From contig CAMHOY010000002.1 of NCBI GenBank assembly GCA_946186915.1, positions 1-64,000 on the forward strand: a DNA stretch of 64,000 nt, read 5' to 3'. Each line of letters starts with the position of its first letter. Position 1 is the stretch's first letter. The translations under genes were made by a program, and so were the position numbers. The notes beneath the pieces are model-generated. The model did no database searches, was not told the origin of the DNA, and saw only the letters and a list, made by a program, of their open reading frames with translations. Below are positions 26,640 through 36,788 of the stretch, one piece after another. This DNA is from an uncultured Bacteroidales bacterium. GTDB taxonomy: Bacteria; Bacteroidota; Bacteroidia; Bacteroidales; Paludibacteraceae.

Positions 26640-26760
26640 TCGTCCTACTCCAGGAGGACTTTCAATTGCGCAAAGACGAAGCGATCTGACTTAGGTCCTA
26701 CGACCATCACAGTTGCCGGTCAGTCCGGGATTCTCACCCGAGTTCTCTTCTATCTTCTTT
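26640..26760 (-). promoter_or_regulatory. Cobalamin riboswitch
   Basis: minus strand GAACTCGGGTGAGAATCCCGGACTGACCGGCAACTGTGATG...AAGTCAGATCGC matches the conserved B12 aptamer core; upstream of btuB-like gene. Confidence 0.9.
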
Positions 26761-26764
26761 GCTG

Positions 26765-28246
26765 TTATTTTTTAGCGGGTTCTGTTGTTAAATCAATTCC
26801 CAATTTCTTAAATGTTCTCCAGTCCACTTCCTTCAGCATCACAGTGGAGTGCGCCTGACATCCTTTGAGCAGAGGAAGTGTTTCCAAAGCTTTGCGGCAG
26901 TTCTCATCTTGTAGCGAGAGTACCGACAATGCTACTAAGACTTCATCCGTATGCAGACGCGGGTTCTGACCATGCAGATAGCGAATCTTCGTCTGTTGGA
27001 TTGGTGTAATGATTTCCTCCGGAATGAGTCGTACGGAATGGTCAATACCCGCCAGTTCTTTCATTGCATTAATCAGCAAGGCGGCAGAAGAACCCAATAA
27101 ATCTCCGGCTTCCGAAGTGATGATTTTTCCATTCGGCAATTCGATAGCGGCTGCATGCGCAAACGCACCATCGTGCAACGCCCCTGTGAGTGCTCGGCGT
27201 TCTCGCGCAGCCACCGTTGTGTTCCTATACGCAGTATTGATACCTACCTGTTGTTGTAGCAGGGCCAGTTTCTTAATCTCTGCATCGTTGCATGCTCCGT
27301 TCGCCATGTGGCACAAAGCCTGGAAGTAGCGACGGATAATCTCCTGTTTGCTTGCCTCTCGTACGGCATTATCATCGCTGATACAGAATCCTACCATGTT
27401 CACACCCATATCGGTTGGTGACTTATAGGGGTTCTTGCCGTAGATGGAGGTAAACAGAGCATCCAGAACGGGATAAATCTCTACATCACGGTTATAGTTC
27501 ACGGCCGTCTTTCCATATGCCTCCAGATGGAAGGGATCAATCATATTCACGTCTTGTAGGTCAGCAGTCGCAGCCTCGTACGCCACGTTGAGTGGATGTT
27601 TGAGTGGTAAATTCCACACAGGGAAAGTCTCGAACTTAGCATAGCCAGCCTCGTGTCCTCGCGCATGTTCACTATAGAGTTGACTCAGACACACCGCCAT
27701 TTTGCCGCTTCCCGGTCCCGGTGCTGTAACAACTACCAGAGGACGCGTTGTCTCCACAAAGTCATTACGGCCGAATCCTTCTTCCGAAGCAATAAGGTCC
27801 ACGTTATGCGGATAACCATCAATGATATAATGGTAGTACACACGGATTCCTTTGCGCTCCAAGCGCTGACGATAAGCGTCTGCCGATCGCTGACCAGCAT
27901 AATGCGTGATAACGACCGATGAGACCATGAAACCGCGTTCCAAAAAGGCCTCACGCAGGCGGAGCACATCTTCATCATAGGTAATACCCAAGTCCTGACG
28001 CACCTTATTGCGCTCGATATCCTCTGCAGAGATGACGATGATGATTTCCAACGAGTCTTGCAACTGCATTAACATCTGCAGTTTACTGTCCGGCATGAAT
28101 CCGGGTAGTACTCTACTCGCATGCAGATCGTCGAACAATTTACCGCCTAACTCCAAGTATAGTTTGTTTCCAAACTGCGCAATTCGTTCACGGATATGCT
28201 CCGATTGAATACGGATATATTTATCGTTGTCAAAAGCAGTAGCCAT
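26765..28246 (-). CDS. DUF1846 domain-containing protein
   Basis: full-length pattern ...VTAPGPGSGKMAVCLSQLYSEHARGHEAGYAKFETFPVWNLPLKHPLNVAYEAATADL... Confidence 0.9.
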   Translation of the reverse strand: MATAFDNDKYIRIQSEHIRERIAQFGNKLYLELGGKLFDDLHASRVLPGFMPDSKLQMLMQLQDSLEIIIVISAEDIERNKVRQDLGITYDEDVLRLREAFLERGFMVSSVVITHYAGQRSADAYRQRLERKGIRVYYHYIIDGYPHNVDLIASEEGFGRNDFVETTRPLVVVTAPGPGSGKMAVCLSQLYSEHARGHEAGYAKFETFPVWNLPLKHPLNVAYEAATADLQDVNMIDPFHLEAYGKTAVNYNRDVEIYPVLDALFTSIYGKNPYKSPTDMGVNMVGFCISDDNAVREASKQEIIRRYFQALCHMANGACNDAEIKKLALLQQQVGINTAYRNTTVAARERRALTGALHDGAFAHAAAIELPNGKIITSEAGDLLGSSAALLINAMKELAGIDHSVRLIPEEIITPIQQTKIRYLHGQNPRLHTDEVLVALSVLSLQDENCRKALETLPLLKGCQAHSTVMLKEVDWRTFKKLGIDLTTEPAKK

Positions 28247-28248
28247 AC

Positions 28249-30873
28249 TTATGCTTTATTATCATTCTCCTTGTTCTGCGCCTCCTCATCATCCTCATCG
28301 TGGTGGTAATAGTAATACGAGCGGTAAGCCTTGTCATCCTTCATCAGTTTGCCGTATATCTTACCATACAACTTACCATAACGTTTTGATTTTGCATTAT
28401 CTCCTCCGTAGCCGTAACCATAACCACCATAGCCACCGTAACCAAAGTGACCGTATCCATAGCCACCGTAGCCACCATAACCATAGCCATAACCGGATCC
28501 ATAGGAGTGACGTCCTTCAGTCGGGATATCAGAGAGTACCAATTGGATCTTCTCCGGATTATCCACAACGTCCGCTACCTGCTCCAAGGTCTGTTTGCAG
28601 AAGGATTTATTGGTCTGCATACAACGGATTACATACAGACAAAGGTCACTATGCTCGATAACAGCATATGCATCCGGTACCAAGCCGATAGGCGAAGTAT
28701 CGATGATGATGAAGTCATATATTTTACGTGCCTCCTCTATCGTCTTTGCCAATTTATCGGAGTGCACCAATTCTCCCGGGTTCGGCGGAATAGTACCTGC
28801 ACGAACGAAGTCGAAGCCAAACGGCGTATTACGCACATAGATATCTTCCAGTTCCGCATCACCAATCAGATAGTTCGATGCACCCGGACCATTCTCCAAA
28901 CCTAATTTCGTATGAATATTCGGTTTACGCAGGTCAAGATCCACGAGCAATGTCTTCTTTCCGGTCATTGCATACAATGCCGCAAGGTTGGTAGAGAGGT
29001 AAGTCTTACCATCACCGGACTCGGTAGATGTTACACATATTACCATCTTGTCTTTACGACGTAAAACAAATTCCATGCGCGTTCGGATGGCACGTAACAT
29101 CTCCGCATAACTGGATCGAGGCGAAGCGCGTACCAACGTCGGGTTCTGGCTCTTTGCATGACGAAGAGTACCTATCAGACGGAAAGATTTGAGTTTGAGA
29201 ACATCCTTCGGCGAACGGATTTTATTGTTGAGCAACTCGCTGAGAATAATAAGTATCATTGGAATGAGGAAACCAATGACGAGATAGGTAGAAGTGGTCT
29301 TCTTCTTTGCCTTGGCATTCATGATAGCCGTAGTACGTGCCTTATCCATGATAGAGTTATCAGGCGTGTTAGATGCCTTTTGAATCTCGGCCTCGGCACG
29401 CTTCTGGAGGAAGAAGGTATAGTAGTTATCATCAATGCGGTAGTTACGCTCAATGGCTACCATCTGCAGTTCTTTCTGCGGCAACTGCTTAATTGAACGC
29501 TCTACCTCCTGATAGCGATTCGCTAAATCGGCTTTTTCAATCTCCAGCGATGCCCGCATAGAGGTTACGATCTCTTCTATCGCCGTCTTGACATTTTCTA
29601 TATCCTTGGTGTATTTCGCGTAGTATACGTTTTTCTCCGTCAGTTCTCCTCGCTGAATTCGCAAGTCATTAAGTTGCTGTACCAGACCTACCAACATAGG
29701 TTCGTTCACGCCCATGGTTGTCGGTGCAATAACCGCATCTTTTTCAATATTATCATGGATATACTTGATCAAATAGTCGAAATAGGTCTCGCGCAGACGA
29801 AGTTCCATTGATTGCTGGTCATAGGCTGCTATGCGGCCCATTAATTGCCCCGCATAAGAATTGACATCCACGAATTTGTTCTCCTGACGGAAATCAGTCA
29901 TCGCTCCTTCACTCACCTGCAAGGAAGACTGCAGGTTCGTCAACTGCTCGTTAATGAAGCGGATGGAGTTCTCTGCCACCTCATTCTTCTGCTCGAGATT
30001 TTGCAATAAGTATATCTTCGCCAACTCGTCGATGAACTCACAGTCCCGTTGCGGTGTCTCGCTGACGAGCGAGAGCGCCAAGACAGTCGATCCTTCCGTT
30101 ACGAAAGACAGTTGCAGACGACTCATGAATTCGTCTACCAATGACTCATGGCTACGGAAACGGAAATATACTTTTCCGCTGTTCGTCATCAATTCTGTCG
30201 GCAGGATTGTTCCATCAAAATACGGACAATGAATCGGTTCTCCATAGTGGGCATCAAGTTCCAAAGGCATATTCTCGTTCGTCGAAGAAATGTGCATTGA
30301 ACCGTCATGGCTGAAGTTCACCTGATAGAGAATCTCATATGCCCGCGCGTCGAGACGAGTCGTCTCTACGACAATTGGTGTCTGACGATAGAGCTGACGG
30401 GTTTTAAAACGGCCCTGCGTGATATATTCGACGTTCATAAATGGTAGTGAATCCACTACTCTACTCATCAGATCGTACGATCCGAGCATAATCATCTGGT
30501 TATTCACGTTCTTGTACCCCGCATCCACGCCGAAACCACTCATCAATGCTGACGCCGAACCGCCATATGTTCCGCTTTCCTTGATAACGATTGTACCCTG
30601 AGAGTAATACGTTGGTATCCAGCGTCTGTTTTTGAGCATCGAAAGACCTAACGCAATCACGAGAGCAATCACGAACAAATACCAATAATGCAAGAATGTG
30701 AACAACCACTCCAGCGGATTGAAGTTCAGTCCATTGTCATCATCATCATTCTGCTGAGGATCTTGCTGATAATACTGCTGATTACCGCCCTGATAGTAAT
30801 AGGCGTTGTTGCCACCCGGGTTATAGTATCGGTTGTTACCGCCCGGCGTGTAATATTGATTGTTGTTATCCAT
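28249..30873 (-). CDS. Polysaccharide biosynthesis tyrosine autokinase (Wzc-like BY-kinase)
   Basis: Wzz domain, Walker A STESGDGKTYLSTNLA, LLVDLDLRKPN, IIDTSPIG; Tyr/Gly-rich termini. Confidence 0.93.
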   Translation of the reverse strand: MDNNNQYYTPGGNNRYYNPGGNNAYYYQGGNQQYYQQDPQQNDDDDNGLNFNPLEWLFTFLHYWYLFVIALVIALGLSMLKNRRWIPTYYSQGTIVIKESGTYGGSASALMSGFGVDAGYKNVNNQMIMLGSYDLMSRVVDSLPFMNVEYITQGRFKTRQLYRQTPIVVETTRLDARAYEILYQVNFSHDGSMHISSTNENMPLELDAHYGEPIHCPYFDGTILPTELMTNSGKVYFRFRSHESLVDEFMSRLQLSFVTEGSTVLALSLVSETPQRDCEFIDELAKIYLLQNLEQKNEVAENSIRFINEQLTNLQSSLQVSEGAMTDFRQENKFVDVNSYAGQLMGRIAAYDQQSMELRLRETYFDYLIKYIHDNIEKDAVIAPTTMGVNEPMLVGLVQQLNDLRIQRGELTEKNVYYAKYTKDIENVKTAIEEIVTSMRASLEIEKADLANRYQEVERSIKQLPQKELQMVAIERNYRIDDNYYTFFLQKRAEAEIQKASNTPDNSIMDKARTTAIMNAKAKKKTTSTYLVIGFLIPMILIILSELLNNKIRSPKDVLKLKSFRLIGTLRHAKSQNPTLVRASPRSSYAEMLRAIRTRMEFVLRRKDKMVICVTSTESGDGKTYLSTNLAALYAMTGKKTLLVDLDLRKPNIHTKLGLENGPGASNYLIGDAELEDIYVRNTPFGFDFVRAGTIPPNPGELVHSDKLAKTIEEARKIYDFIIIDTSPIGLVPDAYAVIEHSDLCLYVIRCMQTNKSFCKQTLEQVADVVDNPEKIQLVLSDIPTEGRHSYGSGYGYGYGGYGGYGYGHFGYGGYGGYGYGYGGDNAKSKRYGKLYGKIYGKLMKDDKAYRSYYYYHHDEDDEEAQNKENDNKA

Positions 30874-30879
30874 AGTCTT

Positions 30880-31653
30880 TTATCTATACAGTAATGCCAC
30901 ATAATTGAGTACCGTTGTCAACAGAGCTACACTGCTTGTAATAAGTCCAAGGAAGCCTGTATAAGTCGGTACTTTATAGAAACTGTCTTTTGTACGTGCC
31001 ACATAGATGACGTCATTCGGATAGACGTAGTAATATTTCGAATCGATGATAGAATTCGTTCGCATATCAAATTCCAACACCTCGGGCTCTTCGCCATTGT
31101 CATGAGGACGTATAATACGTATGTGACGGCGGTCTCCGCTATTCATTACATCACCTGTCATGGCGAGGGCTTGGAAGATGTTCATCTTCTCTTTATATAT
31201 AAAATAACGGCCAGCACGGGCATCACCCACAACAGAGAAATACTTGTTGTATAGCGCCACCTTGACATCAGCGTCCGGGATTATCTCACGGATGGCAGCC
31301 CGGATGGTATCCTGTGCTTCCTGTTCCGTCAGCCCTACTACCTTTATCGGCCTGAGGAATGGCAGATCGATTGTACCGTCCTCATAGACGCGGTAAGAAT
31401 TGGCATACTGGGAAGCACTGGCACCGCCGTTGCCCGCTGCCATCATCTTTGAGATTGTCTCGTCCAAGGTCACTAAACGATAGATAATCTCATCGTTGAC
31501 GCGTATTCGGTAGGGCTCGTACGGCACGGAGTCGTACACCGGTAACTTGTTCGCTTTCGTTGGTTCCTGCAAGTAGCCAATCTGCCGATGGCTGTAGCAA
31601 CTCGATAATAATACGGCGACGAGGCCGAAGAGAACTATTCGTATCGTTTTCAT
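30880..31653 (-). CDS. Polysaccharide export lipoprotein (Wza/BexD family), copy 1
   Basis: lipobox VLLSSC; YRIRVNDEIIYRLVTL, GTIDLPFLRPIKVVGLTEQEAQDTIRAAI. Confidence 0.9.
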   Translation of the reverse strand: MKTIRIVLFGLVAVLLSSCYSHRQIGYLQEPTKANKLPVYDSVPYEPYRIRVNDEIIYRLVTLDETISKMMAAGNGGASASQYANSYRVYEDGTIDLPFLRPIKVVGLTEQEAQDTIRAAIREIIPDADVKVALYNKYFSVVGDARAGRYFIYKEKMNIFQALAMTGDVMNSGDRRHIRIIRPHDNGEEPEVLEFDMRTNSIIDSKYYYVYPNDVIYVARTKDSFYKVPTYTGFLGLITSSVALLTTVLNYVALLYR

Positions 31654-32510
31654 TTGCCACCTCCGTTTCCGTAATATTTGTTTACGTGATTAATACCCGT
31701 CTGTACGATTGAATAGATGAATACGCCAAACGAAATTGTAGTAGCTGTCACACCCAACACCGTAGAAGCTGAGTTGATTCCAAAACTATAACCGGGTATC
31801 TGACGTATATAGATAATATCATTCGGCTCTATATAATAGAACTCGGAGTTCACAATATCTTTCGAGCGGGCATCAAACGTCTTAATGGTCGTTACGCCTT
31901 CTTTCTCACGAACCAATTTAATCTCCTTGCGGCTATTGAACTCTCCAAGATCTCCTACTAATGCCAATGCTTCAAAAATCGTCATCTTCTCTTTGGTAAT
32001 CATATAGCGTCCGCTTTGTGCGCCAATGACAGAGAAGGAACGGTTCACAATATTCACTTCCACCGATACCGTAGCAAAGCCCGGTATTTCTTCTAGCAGT
32101 TTACTCAGTTCTTCTTCCAATTTACGTTTTACCTCACGTGTTGTAAGTCCGCGAACATATATCTTGCCGATTGTCGGGAAATCGATCGTTCCGTCATCCA
32201 TTACAAGATAAGTGTACAGGTCATACGAACCATACGAGCTACCTCCACTCATCATCATCTGCTGACGCATCTGACTTCCAGAACCACCTGCATTGTACAT
32301 TTTCGAGACGTTTTCATCCAGCGAATAAACATATACATACAGTCGGTCGCCGATTCGCAACTCGTAATCCTCGAAACTAAGTGTATCCGCATAATGGGGG
32401 ATATACTTGTCCGGTTCCTGCATATAGTTCACTTTACGCGCTGTCACACAGGACGAGAGCGCAAAGCCTGCTATAGCAAAGAGGAATGCAAATTTCAGTT
32501 TCTTATCCAT
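31650..32510 (-). CDS. Polysaccharide export lipoprotein (Wza/BexD family), copy 2
   Basis: start MDKKLKFAFLFAIAGFALSSC; YELRIGDRLYVYVYSL, GTIDFPTIGKIYVRGLTTREVKRKLEEEL. Confidence 0.9.
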   Translation of the reverse strand: MDKKLKFAFLFAIAGFALSSCVTARKVNYMQEPDKYIPHYADTLSFEDYELRIGDRLYVYVYSLDENVSKMYNAGGSGSQMRQQMMMSGGSSYGSYDLYTYLVMDDGTIDFPTIGKIYVRGLTTREVKRKLEEELSKLLEEIPGFATVSVEVNIVNRSFSVIGAQSGRYMITKEKMTIFEALALVGDLGEFNSRKEIKLVREKEGVTTIKTFDARSKDIVNSEFYYIEPNDIIYIRQIPGYSFGINSASTVLGVTATTISFGVFIYSIVQTGINHVNKYYGNGGGK

Positions 32511-33274
32511 AGTTTCTTTATCCAATTCTTTGTTGTTTGGAGTATCAACTCCCGAAGCCATGCGGCTTTATTATTCGTCCATCGCTGCGGATGGGTAACT
32601 ATCATGACATGTGCCGGCATCCGATCAGTTTCTATGGCTTGCAGTATTTGAGGTGTCGTATGCCAAGTGAGGCCTTTAGCTGTCCATTGTTCTTGCATGC
32701 CTGGTATTTTGTCGCGCACACTCACTTTATAGCCATCCCAGCAACGCCCCGTGTCCGTAAGGTAGAAGATTTGCTCAAAATCTGTGTCCATATACGGTTC
32801 ACCGATAACTCCTACTGTCCTATAGTCGTATTTGTTCCACAACGCTTTTCCATCCCATTTACTCATCGGAGCGCCATGCATACAAATCGTCTCTACCGCG
32901 TAGTACTGCCGGAAATACGCCAGCCATGTCTGAAAGTGACTCCATGCCTCATCTGTATTCCCATTACACAGACTCATATCTTCGTAATGATAACCTATCT
33001 CGTGTCCCAAGGCCACGACGGCACGGATGATTTCAGGTTTGTTACTCTCCTTGCCGCAACGGAAATAATAGGTTGCTTTGGCACCAAGAGCATGCTCTAT
33101 CTGCGCGGTTTTCAAACTATTCTCGGGTTGTGTATCTACGTCGTGCCGCAGGATGGCAAACTTTTCATTCTCCGCTTTTCCTTTTACATAATCAGCATAG
33201 CCGATTAATTGATATCCCTTCCGCTGAAGGGTTTCTAACAATTCCCTATATGTATCAAGCGTAAAGTCCCGCAT
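32495..33274 (-). CDS. Polysaccharide deacetylase-like protein
   Basis: FAILRHDVDTQPENSLKTAQIEHALGAKATYYFR, GHEIGYHYED, MHGAPMSKWDG. Confidence 0.75.
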   Translation of the reverse strand: MRDFTLDTYRELLETLQRKGYQLIGYADYVKGKAENEKFAILRHDVDTQPENSLKTAQIEHALGAKATYYFRCGKESNKPEIIRAVVALGHEIGYHYEDMSLCNGNTDEAWSHFQTWLAYFRQYYAVETICMHGAPMSKWDGKALWNKYDYRTVGVIGEPYMDTDFEQIFYLTDTGRCWDGYKVSVRDKIPGMQEQWTAKGLTWHTTPQILQAIETDRMPAHVMIVTHPQRWTNNKAAWLRELILQTTKNWIKKLWIRN

Positions 33275-34215
33275 CAGCGTTCTGCCCGCATCGGATTTTC
33301 CAAAAAGTCTTTATAGGCAAGACGTATTCCGTCTTCCAGTTCAGTCTTGTAGGTCCAGCCGAGTTTGGTTGCTTTGCTAACATCCAACAGTTTGCGCGGA
33401 GTGCCATCCGGACGAGTGCTGTCCCACTCGATTTTCCCTTCGTAGCCGATCACTTTTGCTACGAGCTCCGTTAACTCCTTTATCGTCAACTCTTTGCCTG
33501 TGCCGGCATTGACGGTCTCGTTACCCGAGTAGTTGTTCATAAGGAACACACACAGGTTCGCCAAATCATCAACATACAAGAACTCACGCAGCGGAGAGCC
33601 TGTTCCCCAACAAGTCACGCTCTTTGCGCCACTCATTTTTGCCTCATGAAAACGACGGATGAGCGCCGGTAGGACGTGACTGTGCTCCGGATGATAGTTA
33701 TCATTCGGACCATAAAGGTTCGTCGGCATAACGGAAATATAATCCGTTCCATACTGACGGTTCAGAAATTCGCAGTATTTGAGTCCGCTGATTTTCGCGA
33801 GTGCATAAGCCTCGTTCGTCTTCTCCAGTTCTCCTGTCAGGAGACAGGACTCTTTCATTGGCTGCGGAGCCATGCGCGGATATATGCAACTTGAACCCAA
33901 AAACTCCAGTTTCTTGCAGCCGTTCTTCCATGCCGCATGAATCACATTCATCTCCAGAATCATGTTATCGTACATGAAATCCGCTAACGCATTCTGATTC
34001 GCTACTATTCCGCCCACTTTGGCTGCTGCCAGGAACACATACTCCGGCTTCTCTTCCTCAAAGAATTTCTCCACTGCCTCTTGGCGGCACAGATCCAATT
34101 CCTTGTGCGTACGGGTGATGATGTTCGTATATCCTTGACGCTGTAACTCTCGCACAATCGCCGAACCCACCATTCCACGATGCCCCGCTACATATATTTT
34201 TGAATTCTTCTCCAT
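33274..34215 (-). CDS. fcl: GDP-L-fucose synthase
   Basis: [42 protein letters not shown]. Confidence 0.95.
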   Translation of the reverse strand: MEKNSKIYVAGHRGMVGSAIVRELQRQGYTNIITRTHKELDLCRQEAVEKFFEEEKPEYVFLAAAKVGGIVANQNALADFMYDNMILEMNVIHAAWKNGCKKLEFLGSSCIYPRMAPQPMKESCLLTGELEKTNEAYALAKISGLKYCEFLNRQYGTDYISVMPTNLYGPNDNYHPEHSHVLPALIRRFHEAKMSGAKSVTCWGTGSPLREFLYVDDLANLCVFLMNNYSGNETVNAGTGKELTIKELTELVAKVIGYEGKIEWDSTRPDGTPRKLLDVSKATKLGWTYKTELEDGIRLAYKDFLENPMRAER

Positions 34216-34237
34216 AAAAGCGTATCCGGTTTTATTC

Positions 34238-34281
34238 TTATTAAATGCTTATTATGTGCCTATTAAATGCTGGTTTTATGC
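34238..34281. repeat. Degenerate tandem array, 4 x 11 bp, in the gmd-fcl gap
   Basis: TTATTAAATGC|TTATTATGTGC|CTATTAAATGC|TGGTTTTATGC. Confidence 0.85.
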
Positions 34282-34291
34282 TGTACACTTT

Positions 34292-35368
34292 TTATTTTAC
34301 TATACCTTTTTCGAGATACTCGGCGGCATTGAAGTGTTCACGTGTCACTTTCTGCATGTCGTGTCTTACCATGAGTTCGACGAGTTGCTCAAAACTGGTC
34401 TTCTGAGGATTCCAGCCCAGCTCTTTTCTGGCCTTGGCGGGATCACCGAGCAAGTTCACAACGTCCGTCGGACGATAGAAATCAGGGCTCACTGCCACAA
34501 CGACTTTTCCGGTTTTCACATCTATACCCTTCTCGTCCACTCCTTTTCCTTCCCAACGAAGTTCTATTCCGGCATGGTGGAAAGCAAGCGTAGCAAACTC
34601 ACGCACGGTGTGTTGTACACCTGTGGCAATCACAAAGTCTTCCGGAGTATCGTGCTGGAGAATGAGCCACATACACTCCACATAATCCTTGGCATAACCC
34701 CAATCGCGCAGCGAATCGAGGTTGCCCAGATACAGACAATCTTGCGTTCCATGTGCAATACGTGCGGCAGCCAATGTAATCTTACGGGTTACAAATGTTT
34801 CTCCGCGACGCTCGGACTCATGGTTAAATAAAATTCCCGAACAGCAGAACATATCGTACGCCTCACGGTACTCCTTGATAATCCAATACCCATAAAGCTT
34901 GGCAACCGCGTACGGACTATAGGGGTGGAAAGGAGTGTTCTCATTCTGCGGCACTTCCTCCACTTTCCCGTACAACTCAGATGTTGAGGCCTGATAAATG
35001 CGGCATGTTTTTTCCAAATGGTTCGTGCGAACTGCTTCAAGAACGCGCAACACACCTACAGCGTCCACGTCCGCGGTAAACTCCGGTGCATCGAATGAAA
35101 CCTGTACATGGCTCTGCGCCGCAAGATTATAAATCTCATCCGGCTGCACTTTGCCTACCAGTTTCACTAATGACATCGAGTCGCTCATATCTGCGTAATG
35201 CAAGTGGAAATGCGGTGTTCCCTCCAGATGAGCAATACGCTCACGGAAGTCCACCGAACTACGACGAATAATGCCGTGTACCTCGTAACCTTTCTCCAAC
35301 AAGAACTCCGACAGATAACTACCGTCCTGCCCTGTAACACCTGTTATTAATGCTGTTTTCTGCTTCAT
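34292..35368 (-). CDS. gmd: GDP-mannose 4,6-dehydratase
   Basis: [56 protein letters not shown]. Confidence 0.96.
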   Translation of the reverse strand: MKQKTALITGVTGQDGSYLSEFLLEKGYEVHGIIRRSSVDFRERIAHLEGTPHFHLHYADMSDSMSLVKLVGKVQPDEIYNLAAQSHVQVSFDAPEFTADVDAVGVLRVLEAVRTNHLEKTCRIYQASTSELYGKVEEVPQNENTPFHPYSPYAVAKLYGYWIIKEYREAYDMFCCSGILFNHESERRGETFVTRKITLAAARIAHGTQDCLYLGNLDSLRDWGYAKDYVECMWLILQHDTPEDFVIATGVQHTVREFATLAFHHAGIELRWEGKGVDEKGIDVKTGKVVVAVSPDFYRPTDVVNLLGDPAKARKELGWNPQKTSFEQLVELMVRHDMQKVTREHFNAAEYLEKGIVK

Positions 35369-35430
35369 ATGCGTTTACCTTTATTCCGAATGGCTAACCG
35401 GATGTCGAGTCTCTCGCCCAAATTAGCGTG

Positions 35431-35462
35431 CAAAAGTACAAAAATTAATTGATTTATACAAA
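35431..35462 (-). promoter_or_regulatory. Promoter TTTG-N20-TACTTTTG for gmd
   Basis: reverse complement of CAAAAGTA-N20-CAAA. Confidence 0.75.
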
Positions 35463-35520
35463 TAAAATTAACATAATTTTATGCAACCACCTATTATTTT
35501 GTATTTTTTTGTTATTTTTC

Positions 35521-35551
35521 TTGTGCATATAAGATAGTTTTTGTATCTTTG
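35521..35551 (+). promoter_or_regulatory. Promoter TTG-N20-TATCTTTG
   Basis: TTG 35521-35523, TATCTTTG 35544-35551. Confidence 0.75.
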
Positions 35552-35615
35552 CCGCAAATTTGGTTTTAACAACAAACAAAAACAATCTCTATTTATTAAC
35601 TAAAAAGTTTTTCTT

Positions 35616-36137
35616 ATGAAAAAGATTTTTGCTCTTTGTGTAGTTGCTCTTGCGGCGCTGAGTGTTTCTGCAGCCGCACCGTACAAAAACAGTATTGGTA
35701 TCGTAGCCGGTTCCGGTATTGGTTTACAGTACAAAGCAATGGTAACAGAACATTTCACAATCATTGAGGAATTCGGTTATTTGGGAAGTTATTGCGCAGC
35801 GGGTGCTAACGGTTTTCGTGTAGCCACTTTTGGTGCGACCAATGACCTTGTACTGGCTTATCAGGCAAAAGCTGCTGAGGGTCAAGGCATCGGACTCGAC
35901 TGGTTTATTGGTGGGCAGGTAAAAGCCGGCTACATTGATTTTGGCGGTGCCGCAGGTGGTCAGATTGGCTTTGGTGCTGCAGCCGGTATTGATGCCAAAA
36001 TGAAAAATGCACCTATTGCTTTCTCATTTGACTTCCGTCCGGGTTACGGCTGTATTCTTTGGGGCGGTGGAGGAAACGTAGCGGCAGCGCACGCTTTCGA
36101 CTGGACCATCAACCTTGGTGTTCGCTACGCTTTCTAA
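35616..36137 (+). CDS. Small Gly/Ala-rich outer-membrane beta-barrel-like protein
   Basis: signal peptide MKKIFALCVVALAALSVSAAA, alternating glycine-rich strands, C-terminal Phe. Confidence 0.7.
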   Translation: MKKIFALCVVALAALSVSAAAPYKNSIGIVAGSGIGLQYKAMVTEHFTIIEEFGYLGSYCAAGANGFRVATFGATNDLVLAYQAKAAEGQGIGLDWFIGGQVKAGYIDFGGAAGGQIGFGAAAGIDAKMKNAPIAFSFDFRPGYGCILWGGGGNVAAAHAFDWTINLGVRYAF

Positions 36138-36788
36138 GTGAAGCATACTAATTCAATTAGTATTCCTGAAGGGTGCACAACAGTGCTGTTACATGCCTGT
36201 TGTGCACCTTGTTCCAGCGCCATCGTAGAATGGCTGCTGGCACATGATATCACGCCCGTCATCTACTATTTCAATCCGAACATCTACCCTTTCGAGGAAT
36301 ATGAGATCCGCAAGAACGAATCCAAACGTCACGCGGAGTCCTTAGGAATAAAATGGATTGACGATGACTGGTGCCACAATCAATGGCTCTGTGCAGTAAA
36401 GGGTTTGGAGCATGAACCAGAACGTGGAAAGCGTTGCGAGGAATGTTTTTATTATCGACTTCTGGCCACTGCGAAGAAAGCACGAGAACTCGACATTCCG
36501 GTCTTCGCCACTACTCTCGCCTCTTCAAGATGGAAAAATCTCGAGCAGATAAATGCCGCCGGTCGGAAAGCCGCAGAGATGGTGAATAACACCCCGCATG
36601 GCGGGCTGGGGGGAAATCCTATTGCCTTTTGGGCACAGAACTGGAGAAAAGACGGGCTTCAAGACCGTCGGAATGCTTTGCTGAAAGAATACGGGTTTTA
36701 CAACCAGAAGTATTGCGGCTGCGAGTTTAGTCTTCAGGCTTCTCTAAATCATACCGAAAACCTACATACACTTTCCAACCCATTGTAG
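36138..36788 (+). CDS. queH: Epoxyqueuosine reductase QueH
   Basis: LLHACCAPCSS, YYFNPNIYPFEEYEIRKNE, RCEECFYYRL, FWAQNWRKDGL, YCGCEFS; GTG start directly after previous stop. Confidence 0.92.
   Translation: MKHTNSISIPEGCTTVLLHACCAPCSSAIVEWLLAHDITPVIYYFNPNIYPFEEYEIRKNESKRHAESLGIKWIDDDWCHNQWLCAVKGLEHEPERGKRCEECFYYRLLATAKKARELDIPVFATTLASSRWKNLEQINAAGRKAAEMVNNTPHGGLGGNPIAFWAQNWRKDGLQDRRNALLKEYGFYNQKYCGCEFSLQASLNHTENLHTLSNPL

Noticed and set aside
28390-28510. Tandem DNA repeats (CCATAGCCACCGTAACC type) as a mobile element
   Set aside because: In-frame codon repeats of the kinase C-terminal tail; better explained as protein low complexity.
28227-28661. His/Ser-rich ORF (+, 144 aa: NHHSHRNQSDRIHSHRSHHNHSHN)
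   Set aside because: Antisense of the YG-repeat coding DNA of the tyrosine kinase; the periodicity is inherited from that codon repeat.
36178-36209. GTGCACAACAG...CTGTTGTGCAC inverted repeat at the queH 5' end
   Set aside because: Strong inverted repeat, but its 3' arm encodes the conserved CCAPC-flanking residues (HACCAPC), so coding constraint explains part of it; not enough to call a regulatory site.
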